Origin: Massospora cicadina
Lineage: Eukaryota; Entomophthoromycota; Entomophthoromycetes; Entomophthorales; Entomophthoraceae
NCBI GenBank assembly: GCA_022478985.1
Contig: JAKSZP010017481.1
Span: 19,813 to 83,812, forward strand
Length of the DNA: 64,000 nt
Direction: 5' to 3'
The position numbers were made by a program, and so were the translations under genes. Under the pieces are notes generated by a model. The model was not told where the DNA came from and ran no database searches. It saw only the letters and a program-made list of their open reading frames with translations. Below are positions 1 to 10,391 of the stretch, piece by piece (the stretch's first letter is position 1; each line of letters begins with the position of its first letter).

Positions 1-4
1 TGAG

Positions 5-393
5 AATACCCCTGAGGACGAATTTAAAGGGTTTATGAGGATGTTGGTTACTACATACTGGGAGTACCCGCTGAAGTGGAAATTTTTTGAATGTTTGAAT
101 GCTGGAGGAGTAGACAAGATCACCATACCTGAGGACATGTACCTCAGTCAAGTTCTAGGGTGTCTCAAGGTTATTGACACCGCCAGCAATGCTGATCAGT
201 TCCTGATTGGCTTGATTCAATCTCTTCAGAAGGTCAATATTATAAAATCCCTCCTGGAGAGCTACCCAGAGACCACCTGCAAACTAACCTCCACCTTCTG
301 TATCAAGGAGGTCTTAGCTCTGTCTCCCAACTTTGGAGGAACATTCACCAAGATGGAAGTGGTTAATCATAAAGTCCAAGTGATGGCCATCCT
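5..393 (+). pseudogene. gag capsid fragment of gypsy A1
   Basis: Open frame of about 120 codons, already open at the window edge, ending artificially in the T-run of a micro-insertion. The stretch ADQFLIGLIQSLQK followed by SLLESYPETT and a CIKEVLAL helix resembles the C-terminal half of fungal gypsy capsids (a 'FL.GL...LR..L....P.TL.EA...A' pattern). It runs straight into the protease motif with no CCHC knuckle between, so the nucleocapsid part appears deleted. No start is visible; the ATG at 35 is probably internal. Assignment rests on position before protease and on the capsid-like pattern. Confidence 0.55.
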
Positions 394-428
394 TTTTTTT
401 TTTTAGTACTAGATGGTCCCAACCCGAT
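394..428 (-). mobile_element. LINE-X 3'-tail micro-insertion (35 bp)
   Basis: A T-run plus 24 nt identical in its first part to the 3' end of LINE-X (AGTACTAGATGGTCCCAACC on the plus strand, compare 48179-48198). It is flanked by perfect 16-bp target duplications AAGTGATGGCCATCCT at 378-393 and 429-444. Removing the insertion plus one duplication restores the gag-to-protease junction of A1. This is a complete target-primed insertion with only about 24 nt of LINE sequence, an extreme 5' truncation. Confidence 0.9.
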
Positions 429-735
429 AAGTGATGGCCATCCTGGTACTGGCTCTCTAGTGAGTGTAATCTCCTCCAAGTTGGTAAAAAATCAAGCTGG
501 CGCCTGACTTGAAGTACAATCAAGAATTTGGAACTGCTGGCCTAAATAAAACCCACGCCATTGGAGCGTATTCTTTCCTTTTATTTATATTGAGAAGCTC
601 ATCTTATCAGCCCCAGCAGTAGCCTTGGACAACAACACCTATGATATGCTCATAGGTACCCAGCTATGATCAAGTATGATGGAAGTATCAGCATGAAGCA
701 AGGTATCCACTCGTTATTCAACTATGAAGTCCCCT
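429..735 (+). pseudogene. retropepsin of gypsy A1
   Basis: Aspartic protease remnant that would cleave Gag-Pol. Around 442-490 the frame reads G-T-G-S-L-V-S-V-I-S-S-K, matching the D-T/S-G active-site loop of retropepsins; comparison with A2 (6975) suggests a one-base loss in the catalytic Asp codon that also shifts the frame. Downstream (about 610-670), codons for ALDNNTYDMLIGTQ match the C-terminal protease motif seen in A2 and B1 (LDN..Y..LLGT). Several stops interrupt it. Confidence 0.7.
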
Positions 736-844
736 TAGGTTTATCCAATAAAGTCCCATCAAGAATGAGTATTATTGCCTGGTTAAATACTCATTTTCCG
801 CTTTTCCTTTGCATTATACCACTTCTGGGAACAATAAAAAAATT

Positions 845-1276
845 TGTTTAATCCAGTGGATGCTAGAGGCGGTATTCCTTTCTATGCTTTAGATGAGGTA
901 GTGATTAAGCATGGTGAACAATGAGTGTTGAAACAAAAATCACGCTCCAAATCCCAACCTCTGTTTGTTGCATATAAGTCTTGAGGGCGTTAACCTCTTA
1001 GAGCCTCACGTATTGCCTGGTATACTAGACCTGGCCTATCAGAGGCCTATCAATCTTTTGTTGGGGAACCGCACCCGCAAGGACATCATTGTCAGAAAAC
1101 ACTATGATATTGGCAGAGGCTTGTTAGTCCCCGTAGAGGACATTGCGCATATTCACTTCATTGACTCTATGATGGATTTGGGCTTGCCAACGGATAACCT
1201 GTTATGTAACCTACTCAATGTCCATACCTTGGATGAGATGATACCAGATGATCTGGAAAAGTCCATACTTTACTAG
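845..1276 (+). pseudogene. dUTPase-like segment between protease and RT, gypsy A1
   Basis: The frame at 965-1276 contains LPGILDLAYQRPINLLLGN, which fits dUTPase motif 3 (G-V-I-D-x-x-Y-x-G-x-I-x-V-x-L-x-N). The upstream part (845-960) is frameshifted. The position between protease and RT and the same motif in A2, B1 and B2 support one conserved module. Motif 4 is weak here. I infer a dUTPase-related fold; activity is unknown, and this copy is dead. It could instead be an unnamed linker domain that resembles dUTPase by convergence. Confidence 0.5.
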
Positions 1277-1379
1277 AAGGATATAGCGACATATTCTTAA
1301 ATCAGATACCAACTAAGGGAATATTTAGGACTGGATCCACTCTATTGATGTGGAGGATGCCCTTCCTATTTAGACAAAA

Positions 1380-1935
1380 AGTTCATCATAAATCCAATGT
1401 GGAATAACAGCTGATGAGGACTGATTTCAAGCAGTTACTAGACGCGGGGTAACTAGTTCCTTCACAAAGCCCTTAGTCTTCTCCAGTTTTGCTAATTAAA
1501 AAGAACAGAGGTCATCGGATGGTCATGGACTACCACAAATTAAATAACCTCACAAAAAAGGATAGCTATTCTATCCCCCACATTGATGATGCCCTGGCCC
1601 AGCTTTCAGGCTCAAACTTTTTCTCCGCCATGGACTTGGCCAGAGGCTATTGGAAAATGGACCTTTCTCCACAAGGCCAGGAAAAATGTGCACTTATTTG
1701 CAGTGAGGGTCTTTTCCAACCCACGCGATTACCCCAAGGGTTGTGCAACGCACCTGCCTCTTTCCAGCGCGCCATGGACCACATCTTTAAGGATTTGAAG
1801 TTAAATTGCTTCATCATCTATCTTGATGACATCATGGTGTTCTCTACAACCTTCACCAAACATCTTACTCACCTGAAGGAGGTGTTTCAACGCTTACGTG
1901 AGTCCCACCTCAATTTAAAACCCTCCAAGTGCACC
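1380..1935 (+). pseudogene. reverse transcriptase of gypsy A1, N-terminal part
   Basis: Nearly intact fingers and palm of a gypsy RT: VMDYHKLNNLTKKDSYSIP, then FSAMDLARGYWKM (first catalytic Asp), LPQGLCNAPASFQRAMD and the catalytic box IIYLDDIMVFS near 1817-1850. The open frame begins near 1489 and runs to LKPSKCTFF, where two LINE-type insertions interrupt it exactly after codons for PSKCT. The frame resumes at 4202. Among the gypsy RT copies in this window this one and B1 preserve the YLDD box best. Confidence 0.9.
1921..1935 (+). repeat. 15-bp target-site duplication present three times
   Basis: CCCTCCAAGTGCACC at 1921-1935 recurs exactly at 4187-4201 and with two C-to-T or G-to-A type differences at 3828-3842. 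It is the RT sequence of gypsy A1. The outer copies bracket the whole LINE insertion cluster and the middle copy separates element A (1936-3827) from element B (3843-4186). Two insertions therefore used the same target site. Confidence 0.9.
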
Positions 1936-3827
1936 TTTTTTAGCACTAGTATTCCCAACCCAAAAGAGGGAGCCGCCACGCATCTTTATTTGTAAATGGG
2001 CCAAACAAAGGGTTATTAGAAATAACAAATTCCTAATATGGCACCTCAGCTAACAGCTTAGGAAGCCATATCAGAAGGCGAGAAAGCTTATGGGAAACTT
2101 TTGCCCAGCACCTGCTTTAGCAGGTGGACCATGTCGGACAGCATTGGGGTGGGGCATCAGTGACATGAGGCATAAGGAGGCATATTGTGGTTTTTCTCTG
2201 TTGATTAGGCTGGCAGTGTACATCACTATAACATATTGAGCAAGTTGATGCTCAGCGAAAGTGATGAGAGCTGGCACACAATGTAAAAGACTTGATGTGC
2301 TTTTGGGTTTGAGGATAGTTGGGGTCAAAAAGAGAGGCTTTTTCCGCGTCAATGCAGGCGCTCACACCAAAAGCAAGCTACTCAATTTCTTATTATGCAT
2401 ATTCCTCAAAATCATGGGGAAACTGGGGATAGGAATACCCTCAACAAGGGGCTTCATCGCCCCATGAAGTTGCTGGCGAGGTAGGTTGTTGGCAGGAGCA
2501 GATGCATCTTCAACGGTCATTTTATTAATATTTTTGTAAATTGGAAACCTATTTTGAGGGCAAAAATGGTGTGACTGCAATATGAGAGGATCAACGAAAA
2601 ATTCCTTTAAAGCAAAATCCAGCTTGACATAGTATGGAAGTTCATCCTCATCAATCCATTTGAGAGCCTCGAATGGATTGGATTCAGCCAGCACTGGGCC
2701 AGCCACCAGAATTGGGGCAGTAGCAGGAGGTGATTTGCCACATGCTGTTGACCATGGCTGCTCAGCTAAAACTGAGTCAGCCATCAACTCAGGATTCTGT
2801 AACCTGGTCAAATTGTTTAAATTTTTATTTTTAAAATTTTAATTGGCTGACGCCTTGGAAGCGTCTCCAGAATATGCTGAGGTTGGGGTGGGAGGATTGA
2901 GCCCTATTTGAAAAATTGAGCTAAACTGGCCACTAACCTGACGCTGGAGGGAGGAGTGGTGGAAGCGGTGGAGGTGAAAGCCATAGGGCACTTGCACTTT
3001 AAGTGATCAAGCTCAAAGCATAAGGAGCAAATGGCGGCCATTCTTGATGTGCACCCAGAATAGGTGATCAAAGCAGATCTGGACACCACATGAGGGGGAA
3101 TCATGAGGTGGGTGTCATTATGGAATGGGCGGATAGTTGCAAAGGCGTGTGTCCCTGCCAAATAATCTGCTTTGTTTAGAAACACAAATTGCAACATGGG
3201 GTCTACGCCATAAATGCTCAAACCCTCTGTGAGATTGTGGTGGAGGAGCTCAAGGGAAAGATGGGAGGGCAACCCAGCGAGCTGGGACACCAAAGTGACC
3301 TCATCTGGGAGCTGGGTGTGAATGGTAGGAAGAGGAATTTTTCCAAAATTAATGAAAGCTTAGATTCTGCTGTTGCATTGGCCTTGGAACAGAAACCAAG
3401 GTCAAAATACCTTTTAAAGGGTGGAAATTAATGAAGCTGGTGGGTTTAAACGCCACCGTGGCTATCTCAATTTTGGCCATGAATGCATATGGGAAGAGGT
3501 TTCCATATTTGACCTGGAGGCTGAAATGCAAATTGCTCCGTGGGAGCACCAAAGGGATCCAGAGCACCGCCTAGAAACTTGTGAGATGGTGCCAAGTCCC
3601 AAGAGGGGACATAACGCCTGGTAGCATCAGGGGGGCTAGCAGATCCAGCCTGGGTACGCTTTGGTGGTGGCTGAAAGATTCCAGATAGCGTCGCACCACC
3701 ACCCAAGTTTGGGCAGCAGGCATTGATTACATCAATATTGGTAAGCTTTGGCTCAATTGAGTGGTCATTTTTTGTATTTTTTTTAAAAAACCCGAATTTG
3801 GATTCAATCTAGTTATCAAAGCAAAAG
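1936..3827 (-). mobile_element. ORF1-only LINE derivative (HAL1-like), copy A
   Basis: A 1.9-kb non-LTR insertion with its A-tail read as T-run 1936-1941 on the plus strand, followed by the tail AGCACTAGTATTCCCAACCC, which matches the LINE-X 3' end apart from a few changes. The body contains an ORF1-like reading frame with a zinc knuckle and about 400 bp of 3' UTR, but no endonuclease or RT. It is bounded by target duplications at 1921-1935 and 3828-3842. I infer mobilisation in trans by a LINE-X-type element. Confidence 0.8.
2362..3760 (-). pseudogene. LINE-type ORF1 protein (RRM-like plus CCHC), copy A
   Basis: RNA-binding, nucleic-acid chaperone type protein of LINEs. Minus-strand frames 3567-3349, 3293-2904 and 2811-2362 join with frameshifts. 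The middle part has a strand-helix pattern (QLAGLPSHLSLELLHHNL) resembling the RRM-like fold found before the knuckle in LINE ORF1 proteins, then CSLCFELDHLKCKC (about 2988-3029), an exact C-x2-C-x4-H-x4-C knuckle. The same order and similar residues occur at 22833-22114. After the knuckle a further 180 or so codons lead directly to the 3' UTR, with no EN or RT. Confidence 0.75.
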
Positions 3828-3842
3828 CCCTCTAAATGCACC

Positions 3843-4186
3843 TTTTTTTAGCACTAGTGGTGCCCAACCCAAATGGGGGAGCGGCCATGCATCTTTATTT
3901 GTGAATGAGCCAGATAAAGTATTATTAGAAAATAAAAATCCTAATATAGCCCCAAAGTTATCAGCCTAGCAAGACATATCAGAAGGTGAGGATGCTTTGG
4001 GGAAACTTTTGTCTGGCGCCCGCTTTAGCTGGCGGACCATGGCAGACAGCATAGGGTTGGGGCATTAGCAACATGTGGCACAATGAGGTATAATTGGGGG
4101 GTTTCTTCGTTAATGAGGCCAGTGGTGTCCATCACCTCAACGTATTAAGTAAGTTGATGCTAAAAAAAGTGATTATAGCAGACATA
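3843..4186 (-). mobile_element. 5'-truncated LINE-type 3' UTR insertion, copy B
   Basis: A 344-bp copy of the last part of element A: T-run 3843-3849, tail AGCACTAGTGGTGCCCAACC, then the same order of blocks as 1942-2270, about 80 percent alike by eye. It has no coding sequence. It lies between target duplications 3828-3842 and 4187-4201, so it entered the same site as copy A. Confidence 0.85.
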
Positions 4187-4201
4187 CCCTCCAAGTGCAC
4201 C

Positions 4202-4500
4202 TTCTTTCATAAAAAATTGGATTTTCTGGGACATGCCATCTCCAAGAAGAATCCAACCTATACAAGATAAGGTCAAAGAAATATCAAATTATGCCTCCCC
4301 TAAAAATTTACGGGATATTCAGGTATTTCTAGTGATGATGGGGTATTACCATCAGTTCATACCCAAGTTTGCCCAGTTCAGAGAGCCCCTTATTCTCCTA
4401 TTGATTAAGACTACCCCTTTTCATTGGGGCGCCAAACAAAAGGCCAATTTTGAGACGTTGAATCAACTTCTACAACAACGTTATATACTGCGGCACCCAG
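4202..4500 (+). pseudogene. reverse transcriptase of gypsy A1, C-terminal part (thumb and connection)
   Basis: Continues the RT from 1935 once the insertions are removed: codons for KLDFLGHAISK, a short frame break, then LRDIQVFLVMMGYYHQFIP and FAQFREPLILL, followed by TPFHWGAKQKANFETL. This is the standard gypsy sequence between the RT palm and RNase H. The frame ends near 4529 in a T-rich frameshift. Confidence 0.9.
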
Positions 4501-4503
4501 ATA

Positions 4504-4946
4504 ATGGTAAACTTTTTTTTGTTTGCTAACGCCTTGGACTATGCTAATGAGGCCATCTTAGCTCAACTAAATGAAAACGGTGTAGATCACCCTGTATTCT
4601 ATCTTAGTGAGATTCTTTCAAAAGCGGAATGCAACTACAGCATTACAGAGAAGGAGTGCCTTGCTGTTTTGTTAGCTGTGAAGCACTACCGCCCTTTCCT
4701 GTATGGAACTACCTTCACTGTGATTACAGACCATGCTTCTTCAAAATGGTTATAGAACATGAAGGATACACTGGTCAGTTAGCGCGCTGGGCTCTAAAGC
4801 TCCAGCATTATGACATGAAGGTCAAACACTGTGCTGGAACCCATCACATGAATGTTGATGGATTAACTTGGCTGCCAGTCCTGCATTTGGATAACAGCGA
4901 GGCAGAAAGGTTATATGACCTATTAATGATCCCTGATGACTGGTAG
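4504..4946 (+). pseudogene. RNase H of gypsy A1
   Basis: Frame 4504-4755 continues as 4629-4946 after a frameshift. It shows YSITEKECLAVLLAVKHYRP with the catalytic Glu, FTVITDH with the third carboxylate, and RWALKLQHYDMKVKHCAGTHH, the end of the fungal gypsy RNase H. The first catalytic Asp, expected in an F-x-D-A-S motif, reads F-A-N-A-L at about 4523, so the first active-site residue is lost. Confidence 0.85.
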
Positions 4947-4949
4947 GAT

Positions 4950-6060
4950 GAGGATGAGACTGTCCAGAAAATGTTAACCTGGCAAACCCGCAACACCAAA
5001 GTGGAGATCGGGAAGTTGTATAAGCTGGTGGGAGAAAAGTGGTTGCCCCATCTTCAGCCTTTGGAATGTGTACCAGCTATCCTGGAAGCTCACTCTACCC
5101 TAGGTCATGGGGAGTGAAGAAAGATATGATTGGTTTAGGGAGTGGTATCATTGGGAAGGAATCATGGAAACTATTGTTGAAGTCTTGGAAGCCTGCCTTA
5201 TATGTAAGAAGCAGTCTAGCTTTAAGACTAGGCACCAATATCAATCAACTACCCCCAACAACCTTTTCATAACATCAGTCTAGACGTGGTAGGTCCCCTC
5301 CCGCAGACTACCAGTGGTAACAGATATATCTTAGTTTGCATTGACCACATACCAAGTGGATTATAGCCATGGTTCTTCCATCCCAAACGGCCAAGGACTC
5401 TGCAACGTTTTTTATAAAGCATCTTAGCTCTTCATGACTTTCCAAAAGCACTACTCTGCCACAATGATAAAAATTCAATTCTAGAGTATTCAAAATCCTG
5501 GCTACCTCCATGGGAGCACAGCAACTCTTCTCAGATCCAAATAATCCCTCTATCAATGAGATCGTGGAGAGAGCAGTTGTAATTTTGGTCTCAATACTAC
5601 GAAAAATGGCCTCTTCTGATCCACTTCACTAGGACCAATTCCACCCAATACTCCTATGGACTACAGGATTAGTTATCACCAGATCTTGAATGACCACATT
5701 CCGTGTCCTGTATTGGTGAGAACCAGGGATACCCGCCCTTTTAGCTAAATATATTCTCTTCTCTATAGTTGAGGAACCTGAAAAAGCCATGAGAAGATTG
5801 GCTCAACGTATCATTCAGCTTCAATCTGATGCTATGAAGAACTTAGCTCAAACGGTTATGAAAGAGGGACAAGCCAAATGAGCTTCAAGCTCCCCTATCT
5901 TCATTTAAAGTGTCTGACCTAGTCATGTACTACCATAAATGCATCACTCCTAGAAGCGGCAAGCTTGGATAAATTTGGGAGGGTCCCTTCAAATAACTTA
6001 CAAGTGAGGTGATGAGTAGTCTATCAAGTCTTTGGCTATAGGTATTACATAAACTGAGTA
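4950..6060 (+). pseudogene. integrase of gypsy A1
   Basis: Heavily broken DDE integrase. A zinc-binding N-terminal region (His residues near 5090-5110, Cys pair near 5195-5205) precedes SLDVVGPLPQTTSGNRYILV at about 5278-5337 with the first catalytic Asp. The second Asp region (about 5440-5470) and the region after the Glu (VSILRKMASSDPLH) follow. The C-terminal part has AMRRLAQRIIQLQSDAMKNL, the helix before the GPY/F region, also present in A2 and B1. No chromodomain is seen. Confidence 0.8.
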
Positions 6061-6109
6061 CATGGAAGTATCTTATGCCCATATTTTCCCCCAACATTCT
6101 AGGAGGGGT

Positions 6110-6928
6110 TGATATCAGACAATTGCCTTATAACTTAAGATTGAAGAATGTTTTGGGTGCAAATAGTCAAAATGATGAGGTAATCCACCCCTGCACCAAC
6201 TGAAATTTGGTGCTTTTCAGACAATTACCTGTCCAATTTTATAATAATAGTGTTTTTAATTTCAATAAGGATAAAATTAGACCAAAAACTTGGTCAATTT
6301 TCAGTGGAATCCCACAAACTGGGTAATACTAATAACCTCCCTTCTCAGTCAATTAACCCTATAGTTAAGGGCAGGGCTACGCCGAGCCTATGGCAAAATC
6401 AGAAAAAGTTGCTCTGATGGTCTTCCCCATCCCAATTATAATTTAATTCATGAACATACGCCGTGACTACCCCCTTTTATAGTCTTTAAGGAGGTCTCAC
6501 CAGGTGCCAATATTTTCCCGCCGGGTGATTGGCTTATATATTAAATCCTTGCCTCATGGTTTCATTTTACCTGGCGTCAACCCCAACTTTGGGCATCATT
6601 TATATTTGAAGTGAGTTTATGAGCTTCATTAGGCTAAAATCCATATTTTCTAATTAGGTTTGAAGCTTATACTGAATTTTGCGCCCATTGAACTTTAAAC
6701 TCGAGTTGCTTAAAATAGTAAACAGCAAGATCTTGATGGGGTTCACTATTCTTACCCCTACGTCATAAAAAACATATAAAACCCAACTTAACACTGTTGT
6801 TAAAAGTTTCTCCTTTTAATTTATAAGTGGTCCAATAATACCATACAAAATATCTACATCAGCAGTAGAGAGTGTAACTTCTCCAGCTAATAATTGTTAA
6901 AATCCAGGGAGATTAGCACCAATGAGCA
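6110..6928 (+). repeat. LTR shared by gypsy A1 and A2
   Basis: Begins TGATATCAGAC directly after polypurine tract AGGAGGGG and ends near ATGAGCA at 6928. Its 3' part (TATAAGTGGTCC, then CAGTAGAGAGTGTAACTTCTCC at 6860-6893 with changes) matches the second LTR at 10392-11107. It serves as the 3' LTR of A1 and the only 5' LTR of A2. The right boundary is good to within about 10 bp. Confidence 0.65.
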
Positions 6929-6959
6929 TTCCTATCCCCTGGATTCCTACATTTGTCGT

Positions 6960-7279
6960 TAATGAAGTGTGGGTCACAGCTATCCTGAACACTGGATTCA
7001 GTTAACGTTGTGTCAACTAAATTTATAAAAAAATTAAGCTGGCCCTTAATCTAGACTATGATTAAGAATTTGGAACTGCAGGCCCAAACAACACCTGCAC
7101 CATTAGAGAACACTCTTCTCTGCCCATTCATTTTAGAAGCTCATCTTGTCAGCCTAGCGGTGGCCTTGGACAACAATAGCTATGATCTACTCATTAGTAC
7201 CCAGTTCATGCTCAAATATAAAGGGGTCATTAACTTGAAGCAGGAATATCTCTCCTTCTTAACTACAATGTTCATCTAA
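6960..7279 (+). pseudogene. retropepsin of gypsy A2
   Basis: Reads T-A-I-L-N-T-G-F-S at about 6978-7004, where the catalytic Asp of D-T-G is Asn (GAC to AAC, a G-to-A transition). The frame 7058-7279 continues with AVALDNNSYDLLISTQFMLK, the C-terminal retropepsin motif. It begins almost directly after the LTR, which is why no gag can be assigned to this copy. Confidence 0.75.
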
Positions 7280-7379
7280 TTCTGACCTATGATGAAATTG
7301 ATAAAAAAATACAATTGCACCGTGGAGTACCTCTCCTCTGCCTAGAACTACACTACACTACACAATGGCAGGGCAGAAT

Positions 7380-7810
7380 ACAAAGAAGTTTCCCAAATCA
7401 GTGTATGCTCTAGAGGGTATTTTAAATATGCTGCTGAAGAGGTAGTCATCAAGGCTGGTGAACAAAGGGTAGTTGACACGAATATTACCCTACAAATTCC
7501 CCACAACTGCTTATTGCATCTAACCAGCGTTGAGGGTAGTAGTTCAGAGCCTGAAGTTTTGCCAAGCGTATTGGACCCAGCCTATCAGCGATACATCAAT
7601 CTCCTACTGGGAAATCTCACCCCAAAGGATCTGGACGTAAATAGCACCAGGATATTGGAAGAGGCCTGCTGATACCCATTGAGGACATCAAGCAAGTCCA
7701 CTGTATTGGGTGTAGGACTGATATGGGCTTATCTGCTGACCAATAATTATGTACGTTGCCTATCATCCATATCTCTGAGAAATTAACCCCAGTAGAGCTC
7801 AGTAAAGTCC
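7380..7810 (+). pseudogene. dUTPase-like segment, gypsy A2
   Basis: Codons near 7548-7620 give VLPSVLDPAYQRYINLLLGN, aligned with dUTPase motif 3 and with the same segment of A1 at 1009-1070. The preceding IPHNCLLHLTSVEG fits the strand before motif 3 in A1. The frame is broken before and after. Placement between protease and RT is the same as in A1, B1 and B2. Confidence 0.5.
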
Positions 7811-7939
7811 ACTCTCTATTTGAGACCTATAGCGACATTTTCTCCAAGTCTGACACTGACTATGGTACATGAAGTGTTGGACTCATACTATTGATGTCAG
7901 GGAGGCTCAACCCATCCACTCTAAACCCTACTTTCAAAT

Positions 7940-8755
7940 CCAAAGTTGAGGAGTTATCGATGCAGAAAGAGCTCCAATTGCTGCTGGACGCTAGTTGTTT
8001 GTGATGTCCCAAAGCCCTTTGTAGTCTCTTCTTCTACTAATAAAGAAAAATGGAGGTCATCAGGTAGTTATGGACTATCATAAGCTGAAAACCTCACCAA
8101 GAAGGACAGCTACCCTATCCCTCATATTAATGACGCTCTGGCCCAACTCTCCGGGTCCAAACTTATTTTTGCCATGGACAAGGCTAGTGGGTATTGGCAG
8201 ATGGACCTTTTTCCTCAGGATCAGGAGAAGTGCGCTCTTATCTATAGCGAAGGCCTATATCAACCCACTTGGTTACCCTTGGGGTTGTGCAATGTGCTGG
8301 CCACTTTTCAGCGGGAAATGAATCATATTCTCCAGGATCTCAAGCTGAGATGTGTGATTGTCTAGCTTGATGACATCACAGCTTTCTTCAAGACTTTATA
8401 CAACCACCTCACACCTAAAAGAAGTGTTTCAATGGTTGTGGACATCTAACCTCAAGCTGAAGCCCACCAAATATACCTTCTTTCAAAAAAAGTTGGATTT
8501 CCTTAAACACGCTATCTCTCAAAATGGGATTCAACCCCTCCAAGATAACATTGAAGCGATATCCAAAATTCCTGCGCCCAAAACCCTTTGAACATACAGG
8601 TATTCTTTGGAATGATGGGACATTACCATCAATTTATTTCAAGTTCTCCCAGCTCAGTGAGCCCCTTTTACATCTTATGGCTAAAAACACTCCATTTCAT
8701 TGGGGTACTGAACAAAAAGCCGCGTCAAAGACCCTGAAAGTGTTATTGCAATAAC
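7940..8755 (+). pseudogene. reverse transcriptase of gypsy A2
   Basis: Fragments in changing frames: MDYHKL at 8070, FAMDKASGYWQMDLFPQDQE at 8168-8226, GLYQPTWLPLGLCNVLATFQ, and at about 8365 the catalytic box reads L-D-D-I after a stop in place of the Tyr region (TAGCTTGATGAC). The thumb segment at 8524-8754 has HLMAKNTPFHWGTEQKAASK. At least five stops or frameshifts. Close relative of the A1 RT. Confidence 0.85.
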
Positions 8756-9210
8756 GATTGATCCTCTGTCACTCTGACTATGGCAAGCCCTTTATGTTGT
8801 TCATGGATGCCTCTGACTACGCTATTGGGGCTATCTTAGCTCAATTGGATTAGAATGGGGTCAATCACCCCACGTACTACTTCAGTAAAATGCTCTCAAA
8901 AGCTGAACGCAACTACAGCGTCACTGATAAGGAGTGCCTGGCTATCTTTCTTGCTGTCAAGTAATACCGCCCCTTCTAATATGGGACGTCATTTAAAGTG
9001 GTTACTGACCACGACTCTTAAAAGTGGTTGCAAAATATGAAGGACCCCACTAGACGGCTGGCTCTCTGGGCTCTGAAGCTCCAGCACTACAACATGACCA
9101 TTGAGCACTGGGCAGGAACTCACCATATGAATGTAGACGGGTTGACGTAACTGCCTGTTCTTCACTTAGTTAATAGTGAAGCTGAGAGGTTACATGACCA
9201 CCTCATGACT
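8756..9210 (+). pseudogene. RNase H of gypsy A2
   Basis: PFMLFMDASDYAIGAILAQL at about 8790-8849 keeps the first catalytic Asp. AERNYSVTDKECLAIFLAVK keeps the Glu, and VVTDHDS keeps the next Asp. RLALWALKLQHYNMTIEHWA closes the domain. Three in-frame stops (for example TAG near 8852 and TAA near 8962) inactivate it. Confidence 0.85.
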
Positions 9211-9219
9211 CCTGACACG

Positions 9220-10340
9220 TGGGATGATGAAGATGCCCAGTACAGAAGATGCTAGCTCCGCACTCCCGCAACACCAAGGTGGAAAGTGGGAGGTTATACA
9301 AGAAAGTAGGAGTAAATCGGTTTCCCTATCTCCGTCCATCAGAGCAAGTACCTGTGATCCTGGAGTCTCATACTATCATGGGCCATGGCAGAGTCCAAAA
9401 ACCTATGAGTGGGTTAAAGAGCGGTATTACTGGGAGGGCATCATGGGTACCATATCTGAAGTCCTGGATGCCTGTCTGACCTGTAAAAAACAATCCAGCT
9501 TCAAGACCCATTCTAATACCAACCTACAACGCCTCAACAACCCTTCCACACCATAAATTTGGATGTGGTAGGTCTTCTACCTCAGACCACTGGTGGTAAT
9601 CGTTACATCTTGGTCAGAATTGATCATTTCACCAAATGAGTTGAAGCTGTTGCTCTCCCTCTCAGACTGTCAAAGTTAAAGTTATCTTCTTACACCAAAG
9701 TATCTTCATGCGGCATGCTTGCCCTCAGGTCCTCCTTTGTGACAAGGGAAAAACTTTACTTCCCAAATTATAAAGCTTCTCACCACTTCAATGGGAGCAC
9801 AAAAACTCCTCTTGGCCCCTTATAATCCATCTACAAATGGTGATATAGAAAGAAGTAATGAAACCCTGGTCTCTATACTCCGCAAAATGACCAATTCAGA
9901 CTCTCTCCACTGGGGTCTCTACCTACCCAGCGCGCTCATGGCCTATCATATTGGTTAGCATTGCATCATCAAAATAGCCACTTTCCATATGTTGTATGGA
10001 CGAGAACTGGGGGTGTGGCTTTATTGGGCAAAAATATTTTCTCTTACAGACTGATCCTGAATAAGCCATGAATTTGGCCCAGCACATCATCCAACTTCAA
10101 GTAGAGGCTATGACTAACTTGACTAAAACTGTCACTAAAGAAGGTCAAGCTGCTAATGTGAGCCAGGCCCCTCTTCCTTACTTCCAAGTATCAGACTTGG
10201 TACTGTATTGCCACAATTGTAAAATCCCTAGGAGTGAGTAGCTTGGGTTATCTGGGAGGGATTTTTTTAATCACATATAAGCGAAAGAATGAATTCTCCA
10301 TTAAATCCCTTGCTTCAAGAGTTACCATCAACCAGGTTCA
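9220..10340 (+). pseudogene. integrase of gypsy A2
   Basis: The zinc-binding N-terminus is readable in 9224-9556 (SHTIMGHGR, then LDACLTCKKQSSFKTHSNTN), giving the H-H-C-C set. LDVVGLLPQTTGGNRYILV at about 9556-9615 holds the first catalytic Asp. The rest is shredded, with NDQFRLSPLGSLP marking the end of the core and a C-terminal tail to the polypurine tract near 10385. No chromodomain is evident. Confidence 0.8.
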
Positions 10341-10391
10341 TGGCCTGTTCTTACACCTTTATTCATCCCCTACCACTTTTGAAGGGGGTAA

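Larger units (their letters stand above)
1..6928 (+). mobile_element. Ty3/gypsy retrotransposon A1, 5' end outside the window
   Basis: Decayed gypsy element in the order gag, protease, dUTPase-like segment, RT, RNase H, integrase, polypurine tract (AGGAGGGG, 6101-6108) and 3' LTR (6110-6928). All coding parts are on the plus strand and broken by stops and frameshifts. The element is interrupted by a LINE-tail micro-insertion at 394-428 and by two minus-strand LINE-type insertions at 1936-4186, which split the RT domain. The downstream copy A2 has the same order and clear similarity throughout, so the two belong to one family. The integrase-before-RT order of copia elements is excluded because integrase follows RNase H. 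Confidence 0.85.
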
